From Silene latifolia (Eukaryota > Streptophyta > Magnoliopsida > Caryophyllales > Caryophyllaceae), in the NCBI RefSeq assembly GCF_048544455.1, contig NC_133537.1, positions 307,743,738 through 307,807,737 of the forward strand: a stretch of 64,000 nucleotides of DNA. The letters run 5' to 3'. A program made the position numbers and the translations under genes. Below are positions 44,607-55,201 of the stretch, piece by piece. The notes under the pieces are model-generated. The model did not search any database and was not told the origin of the DNA. It saw only the letters and a list, made by a program, of their open reading frames with translations. How positions within the stretch are numbered: the first letter of the stretch is position 1; each line of letters begins with the position of its first letter.

Positions 44607-45484
44607 TGTAACACCCCCATACACCAAACACCAAGTTACCTTACTAAGTACCACCCCAGTGTATAAAGGTGCTACAATTTCGGTTGCCCGAAGTAAGTAG
44701 ATCAAATAAACGATAACAGCACATTTATTGAATAACTTTATACTTTACATTATAACCAATGTAAGAAAGATACAACAAATACAACTGGAGGACTACTAGA
44801 CATGGATGACATCGGTATCTATTTTAGTAGTGTGATGACTCAGTTCCCTTCCATGTCCCGCAAGCATCAAGACTAGCTGTACCTGCTAAACCAACTACTC
44901 CCCATCCCCAAATGGATCACCATAGTTTTGAAAACACAACACGGGGTCAGTTCACTGAATAATAAAGATAAGCGAAGCACAACAATGACAAAAGCCATTG
45001 TTCCACAATCATCTCCAATTCACAATCACAACTCATAACTGATTACACACTTAAGTGTGTAGTTCTGCAAGATTACTGCCGCGACAGATAATCCTCACCG
45101 CCAGTAGGGGACCGCAGCCTTGCCCACCTAAGCCCCGCTCGCCACAACAAGCGACAACCCATGTTCCTCAATATGTACATCCCCTCTTGTGGCGGGTTCC
45201 ACAAGAGGCAAATCAAGAGCGTGAACCCACTCCCACAAGTGACTCCACTCAGCCGAGGACACACCTCGCAATCATCAACAATCCATCATAACTCCAATAA
45301 TCCAGAATACAATAAACCAACAACAATAAACCAACATTATTAATCATATCAATGAAATCACAACATCATAATCATCAATCTTAATTCAATTACGCAATCA
45401 ACTGTGTAGGGAAACCCTACCTTTCTACAATTCCATGAAAGTGCATCCAACAACTAGCCAAGCAAGACTCCGAGGTGAATCCTA
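44607..45484 (-). repeat. Gypsy LTR fragment (TACTCG-palindrome family), 3' part, minus orientation
   Basis: TGTAACACCCCCATACACC is the LTR end read in reverse. The block with GGCGGGTTCCACAAGAGG and TGACTCCACTCAGCCGAGGA matches 63000-63095 and the reverse of 52500-52575. Homology stops at ATCCTACAAG (45484), where a Retand-like LTR scrap begins. Confidence 0.78.
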
Positions 45485-45620
45485 CAAGTGTGTGTGGGGG
45501 GGGGGGGCACGGGGGCGCTTGGGAAACAAGCGTTAGCATTTGTGGAGTCGCCACCAATTTATTGTGGAAAATTGGAAACCGTTCGAATACTTCGCGTCAT
45601 GTCAAGACACAAAGTAATGA
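45485..45620 (-). repeat. Scrap of Retand-like LTR end
   Basis: A G run, CACGGGGGCGCTTGGGA, GGAGTCGCCACCAATTT, CCGTTCGAATACTTCG and CATGTCAAGACACAAAG follow the same order as 24445-24570. It is the terminal part of the LTR in minus orientation, joined directly to a gag start from another family. Confidence 0.8.
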
Positions 45621-45625
45621 CTGAG

Positions 45626-45704
45626 CATTTGCATCTTGTTGATTCCGGAGAATTTGAGTAAGAGCTTCCATGATAGTATTCTCCCCCTTGGTTGGTCGCA
45701 CCAT
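45626..45704 (-). pseudogene. Gag N-terminus of long-LTR gypsy element (fragment)
   Basis: On the minus strand an ATG at 45704 opens MVRPTKGENTIMEALTQILR, about 26 codons, before it is cut by the Retand-like scrap. Its place about 165 bp after a PBS and LTR supports a gag start. Acidic, Gln-rich starts of this kind are common in chromovirus Gag; the lineage is inference. Confidence 0.55.
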
Positions 45705-45868
45705 ATTCTCAAGACACCAAATAAATCAATCAAGTTAGAAACTAACAAATAACATACACAAAGAGACTACCAACTTAGGTCCTGAGTTCTACCCATCTCT
45801 CATTCATTATTCAAGGTCAAGTTCAAACTAAGTTTGGGGTACACGTGTGTGCGTCGGGAGCAACAAAG

Positions 45869-45880
45869 GCTCTGATACCA
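45869..45880 (-). promoter_or_regulatory. Primer-binding site of long-LTR gypsy element
   Basis: On the minus strand TGGTATCAGAGC, two bases after the LTR end TTCACA, is the initiator-Met tRNA complement. Confidence 0.88.
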
Positions 45881-45882
45881 AC

Positions 45883-48800
45883 TGTGAACCCCCGCAATAA
45901 CGGTAGTAAAAATACAATAATAAAGTGCGGAATTTTAGGAAATTTTTGAAACTTTTAAAGTTTAAAGCGCGGGTTCATTAAAATCTAAAACATAAATAAA
46001 GAATGCGGAAATAAAGATTAAATTATAAAGACGTGATAGTCAAGGTGAGGGAAAATATATCCCTCGAATGACAATACAATAAAAGGTGAGTCTAAGCAAT
46101 CCTAATGAACCGACTATAAGGTCAAAGTACTCGCTAGCTCACACATCTCTTCACCCCATAGATGCACCAACTAGTACTTGTCATTCATGTAAACATGAAC
46201 ACCATAGCCAGTGGGGAGTAACTCAAGGTTCTCCCAGCCACAAAATGTCGAAGCGAACATAACAAAGAACTAAAACAGGTGCGTCATGTAAGACACGTAC
46301 AAAAGATATGAATATCAAGTTTATAATTAAACATGGTAATTAAATAAGATGGGATAAGATAGATAACATCAGCATAATAAAGATTCAACCAATCATATGA
46401 GACAACTAAATAATATGAATGACAAGCATACGGTCATTTATACAAAAGCACGCATTTGAAGGAAATACAACATAGATATGAGGTTAGAATCCGAATCATG
46501 TGAAGCAATTAAGTACGGGATCAAATAAAAACTGTAGCCATTACTTTTAAAACCTCTTAACAAACATTGCACGGGACGTGGCTACTAAGGTCACATTCAT
46601 ACTTATGGCTTGCATCTCACCATAAGAACGGATGGGAGCATCAATGCCGACGATCATATCGCAACTAGAGGGCTTATAGCTCACCCCTAGTATCCGATAG
46701 GACCAAGACAACAACACAAGGCATAACTCTTGCCTTGAAAGATAAATACCAATATCTAAAACCAAGCAAGACCTTTACTACTCATATATAAATATATAAT
46801 TCCCCTGGTAGGACGACAATGGTACTCCCAAGACTCAGTCCTAGTCTAAATCTGGCCAGACTCTCGGGACAGCACAGTTCCCGATTCGACATGTGGCAGG
46901 GCAGTCCGCATCCAAGACCCGAACCCTAAAACGGAAATCGAGAACCCACAATCGGCAGGACAGCCCAAAAGAGGCGGAAGATATGAGCTAAACCCACGAT
47001 CGGCAGGACAGTCCGAAAGAGGCGTAAAGATAAGTCAAGCAATACGGTATAGCATAAAGGCATTATCAAACGAATACGACTCAACCAAGCGATACGAATC
47101 AGCTTGGAAGGAGACTAATACATATAATGAGCGAATGATGAGTCAAGTAAGACAACCCAAGACCAGTTATATTCGTAAACATGGATTAGTGACTCATTTC
47201 TTAAATACTTGTCACTTGAATAAAAATGTAGATAAACGGAAATGAACCATTTATAATAAGCAAAACAAGCATTAATTATAAATGACTCAATTTAATTAAA
47301 CAAGTGGAATATTCACTAGTATTTAAGACACGATGAATAAATGAGAATAAATGAATTAAATCTCATATTAAAGATAAATGAAGACACCTCATATAATTAT
47401 GACATGAATAAACAGTAAGTTCCACATTTACGATTCATGTGAGAAATATATAAATAAACGATATATAAAGATTTTAAGATATATAAATCATGCGACGATT
47501 CACGGATAAAGATTAACCCAACCGGGGCTACGGTCTAGCCATGACCGGCACCTGCCCAGCCACGGCCTGGCCGCACACCCGCCATGGCTCCACCACGGCC
47601 TGCACGACCTGGCCACAGCCCCTGCACTGCATAGATCATTTAGCAGCACGACAGTAAATGGTGTACATCAACACGCAGTACACATACAGTACAGAGCCTA
47701 ACATTGCAGTCCAGACCAAAGTTGCAGCATTTCCCTCTTGTCCAACCGTCTTGGGAAGGTTTTTCTAGGCCAAACCAAGACGGATTTCACCCGAATAAAA
47801 GACCCAATCCAACCATGTACATGTACTTGAGTCAATAGCAAGAAAGTTGGTTCAATTTAACATACAGAAGCCCGTCAAAACAACCCGCGAAAACTGCTCG
47901 ACAAAGTCCATTTTCACGATTTATAAAGTTCTTTTGTGACCGTCTTAAGACAAAATTTTAAGCATGAAAAGGGTGAAATTCCTCACATACACCAACCCAT
48001 TACATACTTTGATGTACAAAGGAGGCAGGAATCAACTATTTGGTCCAAATCATCCATGGGATCGACTCAAAAACAGTCCACAAAAGTCACTCATCATCAA
48101 CTTATATATACATGGTTTTTCTAGCAAATTCATGAGGCCGTCTTAAGACATGTTTTTAAGCATGTTACAAGGCCTAATTTATCCAAACAAAAGACCATAT
48201 TCATTCATGTATATGCACACAAGACATGGGCAATTAAAATGACTCGAACCAACAACAATTTCAGCTCACAAATCGTGTCCAAAAACACCCAAAACAGTCC
48301 CATGTTTCACTTTTCAATTTCCAGTTTTGCGTCCGTCTTAAGACAAGTTTTTAAGCATGTTACAAGGCGAAAATTAACCAAACAAAGGACCCATGTGATA
48401 CTTGGATATACACTTGAGACGGAAGTAAGAGAGTTGGCTCGAACCACCAACCATGCATATACCAAAACGAGCACAAAAATCGTCTCACAGCTCCTTCATT
48501 CACATCTTTACTTAGCCATATTGAGTTATATTTCGACCCCAATTAAAACAAGGTTTAAGATAGAGTTTAACAAGATAAATTCGAGCATACAAATGAGTAA
48601 AGTACAAAGAACCAATCTTTAACACATAAGAGCATGAAAAACGACATATAGGACGAAATTTCGACACTTTGCCGAGTAACCTATCACCGTTACCTTAAAC
48701 GCTCCTTATTCTTCGAATAAAAGGTCCAAATGGCACGAGTCTCACTCTAGGTCTTCAAATCCTTCATCAAAGAGCAAGAAAATGGGATAAAGAAGCTAAA

Positions 48801-49459
48801 AGACGACACTTTTATAAGACGGCGAAAAACGAAACCACCACAAAAACGAGACTTTCTTACCTTGAAAGATGAAGGAGGAAGTAAGGAGGAGAATGGTACA
48901 AAAAGTAAGAGGAATGGTGAAGAAATGGGGTCGGGATCTGTATTACAAGGTCACGAAAAATGGGTTTATGAGCTCTGTTTCGTTTAAATGAGTTGCTGCT
49001 GCATTGCTTTGTTTTTGTTGTTGTGATACAGGAAACACGCAAAAAGGGAGGGGTTTAGTGGGGTGGGATTGGTCAGCTCATGTAAGAGATATTAAAATAT
49101 TATTAATTTAGTTAGGTGTAGAAAGTAAGAAACGTGTTGTCGATACAGGATAGGTTGAGAATAGATTAGTCTCATAAGTGGAAATGTGACAGACTTTTGT
49201 TAGACGGAAATACGTCTTAAACCTATTAATTTAAGACGGAACTTTATTATCATTAATACTATTATTATTACTATCACTATTATTACTATCCGACTAAAAT
49301 ACGTATTTTTATATAAATTAAGCTTTAAAACATTACTATTTATAAAAACCATGTTTAAAATAAAATTAATAAAATTAAATAATTCAAAAATATAAAATAA
49401 AATAATTAAACGGTTAAATAAATTATAAATGTCAAAAAGAGAAATTCCCGGGTGTTACA
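45883..49459 (-). repeat. 5' LTR of long-LTR gypsy element, 3.6 kb
   Basis: On the minus strand it runs from TGTAACACCCGGG at 49459 to GGGGGTTCACA at 45883, followed by a Met PBS. Inside are three spaced repeats with CCGTCTTAAGACA and TTTTTAAGCATG (47940, 48138, 48333; period 195-198 bp) and a GC-rich CCACGGCCTGG region (47510-47620). The long LTR with Met PBS and TGTAAC start suggests a Tekay/Del-type chromovirus; pol is absent, so this is not proven. It interrupts an ORF at 49460. Confidence 0.78.
47936..48385. repeat. Three spaced repeats of about 196 bp inside the long LTR
   Basis: Each unit has the palindrome CCGTCTTAAGACA followed by TTTTAAGCATG and ACAAGGC, then CCAAACAAA/CCATGT-type sequence. 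Another related pair, ACGTCTTAAA and TTTAAGACGGA, is at 49211-49240. Confidence 0.75.
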
Positions 49460-50747
49460 GAAGTCCTACCCCTACCTGACTTTGGAGTTCTTAAGCTCTT
49501 TTGTGTATGACGTGAAAGGGAAGATCGTTTCTTTCCGCCTCATGAACGAGGATCACGAGTTGACCCTTGATGAGTTTGTCGGCCACCTGAGCCTAGAGGC
49601 GGAAGAGGAGGGATACCTTAATGACGTAGAAAAGAATAGTGGGGCACCTCTCTACCTGCCTTACCTGACTGGCCGACCTGATCCTAGTGCTAGCGCCATG
49701 CTGATTAGTGATGTTTAGCATGTATCCCTCCGCATGTTTCTTAGAATGATAACCTGTCTTCTATACGCGAGGGATGATGTGAGTAAGTTGAATTCTCATG
49801 AGGTGATGTTGTTGATGTCTTACCTTAATCTTCATCGGGGGAAGCCCTTTTACTACAGTGCTCCGGGGGTGGTATGTTCTAGTTTGGACTACATGGCATG
49901 GTCTCCAAACCGTCACATCTCTTGCGGGGCTATAGTGACCCGTTTAGCCCAGCGACTGACTGATTTTGAGGCTCCACCTCCATCAGGGAATGAGTTTTTT
50001 GACATCGTACCTACCATGAACGCCAAGTATTGGAGTAACAACAGATGGCTTAGGACTTTGGAGGATGGGTCATATGCATGGAGAGTGAGAGGATCTTGGT
50101 GGATGGTACTTCCTGACCCCGCGCACTTACCCGTGGTTGACCATTTGGCTGAGTATGACCCAGGGAGTGGTATACTTAGACCCGGGCCTCAGTATTACTT
50201 GATCGACCCCACCATCCTCTTAGACCTACCGGAGCCTACCACGGCGTCTGAGAGACAGTAGGCTCCTCCCCCACCACTTGAGCACCGTAGAGTGAGACAG
50301 CCTAGGTTGGACGAGGTTGAGACTGAGCCCTCTTACTCCACACCGAGCTTCTACCCACCGCAGTACTCGCCCTATCCCACAGTGCATGACCCTAGGATGT
50401 AGGTGAGTGACTTGACTGAGCGGATCTCTACTACCTTGGTGCTTCCGAACATGTATGAGTTAGCCCACAACCAGGGTATAGGGACCGAGTTGGCACAGCC
50501 CGTTTGATGGAGGGGACTCGGAGTGGACACTTGAGTCTTCCACGGTTACGGAGTTGATCCTGGCTTTTGGAGGCCACCTGAGGAGACTGAGTCTGGCTGC
50601 CTCGCGGGACCGTGGGGAGCCAACTACGACAGTCAGCTAGGCGGTGGAGGCTCCTCAGCGGGAGCTGTTTAGGGAGCAGGTACATCAGGAGCTGGTACAT
50701 CTGGTGAAGGTGGTGGTGAGGACATGGAGGAGGGTCCGGATATGTGA
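49460..50747 (+). pseudogene. Decayed ORF of a gypsy-type element, ATHILA-ORF1-like
   Basis: One frame (mod 0) reads SYPYLTLEFLSSFVYDV, FRLMNEDHELTLDEF, LLYARDDVSKLNSHEVMLLM and ISCGAIVTRLAQRLTDF, then a Pro-rich tail and a Gly/Ser-repeat end (AGTSGAGTSGEGG). It resembles ORF1-type proteins of plant gypsy elements such as the ATHILA ORF1 family; I cannot confirm the domain. Stops at 49716, 50259, 50400 and 50505 fit CAG-to-TAG or CGA-to-TGA changes. The N-terminus is missing because the 3.6-kb LTR abuts at 49459. It lies upstream of a PPT and LTR, so it is probably the internal region of that element. No pol is seen. Confidence 0.6.
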
Positions 50748-51802
50748 TTTCGTTATGTTGCTGGACTTGTTTTTGGTTTGTTGATGGATATTTATCATTC
50801 CTTATCGTACTCTTTACTTTCAGATGACTGTAATTGGCCATAAGGCCGCTATTTGCTTTCGCATACTATGTTCGGGACCTCGTAGAGATAAACTTTAGTT
50901 AGAAATGTAGTATGTGACTTTGTGCAGGTATGATCATTGGCAAACTTGTGCCTATTGTCGAAAATTTGCCCACTGCCTATGAAAACTCGACCGAGTGTAA
51001 CAACATACTCGGCTGAGTAGCGCTTACTCGACCGAGTACACTAGTATACTCGGCCGAGTACCCGGATTACGCACCTTACGTTGTGGCAAATCGTTATAGC
51101 CTTCAATGGTTAACTCTTTAGTCTTATGTATGCCTCAAAAATTTTTTAGGGTCTCCGGACCTTATTATAGGGTACCTTGGACATGTGATCATGACATATG
51201 GGGAAGTTTAACGTATGACGACAAAGGTAATACGTGGTGTGATTGTGTTCGTAGTAGTGGTGGTAGCCCCTCTTTAATTGAGGACAATGACGTTTCATAC
51301 TTCTTGTAGTTCATTAAGTGTGTTGTGTGTATCATTTCCTTGTCTGCATTCATAAAGTGATTGCTCACTTACGTGTTGAGGTGTGTGTTTGATTTGTACC
51401 GGGGTATATGTTCCATAAGTGTTGTTATGCTTTCGGTTGACCTTGGTTATTTGGGTGGAACGAACATCGGGGACGAAGTTCCTTTTAGAGGGGTAGATAA
51501 CATCGCGATATAAAAGTTCATATAAACCAAAGTCCCTTTGGGCTTCACCTTCTTTTCTATGTTCATTTTTTCCCTTCTATGTTGTCACAAACTTAATGTT
51601 TGTAACCGACGTTGGAATTGGATGCTACATCTGGGTGATGTTGTCATGAACCTTGTAGTGGTTGGAGTCATGTGCATCTTATGTGTTTTGTAGTGTTCGG
51701 AGTCTTGTGCATCCTATGTGTCGTGTTGAGTAACGAGAGGTTTCCTTATATTGTTGTCTTGGCGGTTGGGAGGTATGGGTTGAACTTCGAGGACGAAGTT
51801 CC
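50748..51802 (+). other. 3' UTR of decayed gypsy element
   Basis: Non-coding, with four TACTCG-type palindromes at 50985-51064 and a PPT-like stretch at 51466-51488 (GGGGACGAAGTTCCTTTTAG) that is echoed by the true PPT region at 51788-51818. A short frame at 51106-51309 has no family resemblance. Confidence 0.55.
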
Positions 51803-51818
51803 TTTTAAGGGGGAAGAC
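51803..51818 (+). promoter_or_regulatory. Polypurine tract of gypsy element
   Basis: TTTTAAGGGGGAAGAC directly precedes the LTR. It follows GAGGACGAAGTTCC, a common context in Tekay-type elements. Confidence 0.75.
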
Positions 51819-53107
51819 TATAATACCCACTATGTTTAAGGACCCTTTGACCGACCCTTTGACCACGGAGGACCCTAAGAGGGGATAGGTGAGAGCATAA
51901 GTGAAGATAAGTGACTTACCCGGCTGGTTGCTCGACCTAGTAGAGACTACTCGGCCGAGTAGTAGAAACACTCGACCGAGTAGGGCTTACTCGGACGAGT
52001 ATGAGAGTACTCGACCGAGTATAGCCGCTGTTGACGCGTTATTATAAAACGCAAGTTCACAAGTCTTATTTCATTTTCGACGGTTCCATTTCAATCTAAC
52101 CCGAAATTATCTCTCTCACCTATCACCCACTTTTTCCCTACACTCTTATCTAGCCTAGACATTAACCACGGAAGGGGGACGGGATTACACATGAAGGATG
52201 CGTGTGAAGATATCGCCTTTGTCGCCGTCAGTCCGCGTCACTAGGTAAGTCGCTGTTTTGCTGTCATTTTCTGTAGGCTTTTGGGGTAGTCTTATAATAG
52301 GATGTGGTTATCGTTTGTAGGATGCGTCTCGGAGTCTTGCTTGGCTAATTGTGGATGCATTTTCATGGTCTGGTGATAAGGTAAGGTTTCCCTACTCAGT
52401 TCCCGTTTTATTGATTTGAGATTATGTTGTATTGTGTAAGATTGTTTGTCTGCTGATCATTGTTGGAGTGTTGGTGTGGTGTTGGTGTTGGTGTTATGAT
52501 GAGTGTGGTGGAGTCACTTGCGGGAGTGGTTTCACACCCGAGTTCGCCCTCCGTGGAACCCGCCACGAGAGAGGATGTGCACATTAAGGGACAGGGATTC
52601 GCTCGTTGATGAGCGGGGCTTAGGTAGGGATTGGTTGCGGTCCCCACTGGCAGCGAGGATTACCTGTTGCGATGGGTAGTCTGGCAGGGCTACACACTAC
52701 AGTGTGTAGTCGGTTACTGTGTGAGATCGGGTGACCGGAGGTGGATGATGATCATTTGGTTGTCTGGCAGGATTACCCCGTGTTGTGTTTTCAAAACTGT
52801 GGTGATCCATAAGGGGATGTTGAGCAGTTGGTTTTGCAGGTACTGTTGGTATGTTTGCTGACGGGCTTGGAGGGGAATCGAGTCACCACACTACCGGAGT
52901 AGGTGTCCCGACGCATGAGCTTAGTAGTTGTCGTAGTTATCACTTTGTATCTCGCTACGTTGTTTTGGGTTGTAAAAACTTAAAGTATTATAATATAAAT
53001 GTTCTTCTATTGTTTATTTGATCTACTACATCGGTAACCGAGATGGTAACACTTATATCTACTGGGATGGCCCTTGGTAAGGCATCTTGGTGTATGAGGG
53101 TGTTATA
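51819..53107 (+). repeat. 3' LTR of gypsy element (TACTCG-palindrome family), 1.29 kb
   Basis: It runs from TATAATACCCAC to GGGTGTTATA. Both expected ends (TG, CA) have become TA, fitting C-to-T changes. Palindromes of TACTCGRYCGAGTA form are at 51942-52022. It is homologous to 62481-63815 in reverse. It interrupts a LINE ORF1 fragment at 53108. Confidence 0.82.
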
Positions 53108-53922
53108 GAACCAATCCAAAGCTTTGACGGCGGTGGTTGATAGTCTGAGATCCTCGCGAACCTAACATTTTTATTCTTCATTCCATTACTATCAAACTTG
53201 ATAAACCAACCAAGTTTATCCCCGATTTCGCGAAGGACATCGATCCGATGGTACTCAATCGGCAGCTCAGAGAGGACAATCCAAGTCGGAACAGACAAGA
53301 TGGTTGCGAGAGAAGGGCGAAAATCCAGTACCAGTCTTGGATATGGAGGTAATGACCATGGACAAACCAAGGTCCATTGGTTTTAATAGACATTAACTCA
53401 TTGCAAGAGTAAAACCCTTTACCCAATCCAACTAAATTAATTTTTCCGTTGATTTTCCACAAGATCCAAAGAGTAGATGCGAGATGACCGGATTCGATGG
53501 ATTTACCAATAACTTTGATGATGAGGGAGTTCCTCCAAGGCGATTGATTTGATTTTAACAGCTCTAAGGGAGTTGAATCGACAAAGTGTTGCAGTCAGGT
53601 TTTCCCGATGGGTTAGAGATGGGAGGAGAATGATGGGGAGTCCGATGATTAAGGGGAGGGATGAGGGAGGAGGTTAAGGCAGTTTTGTAGCTAGAGGGAA
53701 GGAGCTTGTTTGGTGAGGTGATGGTGCCGGTAATGGGAGCAGAGGTGGTGGGGTGGCGATTGAGGTGGGAGGGAGTACCAGAGTAGAAAACAGAGGGACA
53801 TTATGCAGAATATCATAGGCTATCGGTGCGGAGGAAGGTGAACAAAGGGGGTTTGCATGTATGGTAGGCGGTGGTCCAAGGCAGATGGGTGGTGACGGCT
53901 GACTGTTGTAGGGATCACTCAT
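53108..53922 (-). pseudogene. LINE ORF1 N-terminal fragment with DUF4283
   Basis: On the minus strand it starts MSDPYNSQPSPPICLG, a Pro-rich N-terminus. Two frames then carry a DUF4283-type block: VIGKSIESGHLASTLW, NGPWFVHGHYLHIQDW, PTWIVLSELPIEYHRIDVL, REIGDKLGWFIKFD. DUF4283 is common in plant LINE ORF1 proteins and Gag-like nucleic-acid binders. It has at least two frameshifts and is cut at 53108 by the LTR. The rest of this LINE is not visible. Confidence 0.78.
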
Positions 53923-54981
53923 ACTTATCTTTCTCTCTCTTCACTCATCATAGTTTATGTTTTGCGGTGGTACAGTTGATTATCACAAGTATCACATTCA
54001 TCTTATCACCACTATCAAGAGCACTAATTATATTTGGCATCTTCAATGTATAGTTACCATAAACCAGTAATAAATCGTTACAAATATAAAACTTTTAGTA
54101 GTTTTCCCGCCTAAGTTGCATAATCTTTATATGGGCATATTTATTTGGTTATTAAATCACTAGTTTAGATCCCGCGCAATGAATGCGCGATATTTATCTA
54201 CTTTTTATTTTTGTATTACTTAATCATGTTAAACTAACAGTTCATTAATTTTTCATATTTCACGTTATTATATTTTTAGGAAAAAAATTGAACTTTAAAA
54301 TTATTCAAGAAAACTAAGTAAAATTGAATTGTAAAATAATAGTGGTATCTCATTAATTGTTTATTTTTCTCATTATTATATTTTGTCATAAAGTGGCAAT
54401 CATCATCTTAGGATAAAGTGGTAATCATCATCTAAGTAACTAGTATAAACCAGATTACCTTAATCATCATCTATATTTTTCTCGTTATTACTGTAATCAT
54501 CATCTAAGTAACTAGTAATCGTTATAACTTGGTAAGGGGCTTGGGACTTAGTTTTTATAGCAATTAAAATACTGATTTTTTTATATATCATGCGCAATAA
54601 CCAATTATCAAGCATTATGTCTTTGATTTTCAACTTGTGTACATAGTACTTCTAACTATTAGTCTTGTATATGGTGGACACATTTGCTAGTGATTTTGCA
54701 GGTATGCAATGTAGTGATAATGGTATTTATGACTTATATATAAAATTTATTACTTATGTACATATTATTGGATCAAAAGTTTCATATATGTGGTAAACAA
54801 ATTTTGAGAAAAGACATATCATATAATTTTGGGCTTGAAGTTCTAAAAGATTTATTTTATAAAGACGGGGAGATATGTCCATATTATAATTTTGGCCTGA
54901 AGTTCAGAGTTTTAAAGGTGTGTAATAATTTAACACCTCATCAATACAATTTTTTCATATTGTATAATTATAAGTAGTCAG
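53923..54981. other. AT-rich spacer with a Helitron-like end
   Basis: It holds the probable 5' UTR of the LINE ORF1 fragment, a Helitron-like 3' end at 54160-54186, several ATCATCATCTAAGTAACTAG repeats (54424, 54493), and GGCYTGAAGTTC motifs (54831, 54893) that recur on the far side of the full LINE. Confidence 0.5.
54160..54186 (-). mobile_element. Possible Helitron 3' terminus
   Basis: Reverse complement reads a GC hairpin (CGCGCATT/AATGCGCG-type, 54171-54189), a short spacer GATCTAAA, then CTAG followed by host T. Helitrons end with a hairpin, about 10 bases and CTRR before a T. I found no matching TC 5' end and no Rep/helicase gene, so this is a suggestion only. Confidence 0.4.
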
Positions 54982-54996
54982 AAGTCCACATGTAAA
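54982..54996. repeat. Target-site duplication of the LINE, 5' copy
   Basis: AAGTCCACATGTAAA; the identical 15 bases are at 60627-60641. Confidence 0.9.
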
Positions 54997-55201
54997 GATA
55001 GACATATAATCTACCACTGAACCAAGAGTAGATTGCTACTGATTCTCTCTAGGGTTTCTATGAGGGTTCCTACTGGACTGAGTTCCTGAGATCTCCTTCT
55101 TTTCGAGGCTTCTCCCTCACTTTTGTGTAGGGATTTTGCTTTCTTTTCGTCTTTAAATCTCTTTTTTCGTCTTGTTGCTAGGGTTTGCGTTTTTGTCAGT
55201 T

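Noticed and set aside
50985..51064. CRISPR-like array of regularly spaced palindromes
   Set aside because: Repeats are 12-14 bp with 5-12-bp spacers in plant retrotransposon DNA, with no cas genes; not a CRISPR array.
51106..51309. 67-codon ORF next to the palindrome array
   Set aside because: No family resemblance or conservation; 3' UTR of a decayed element.
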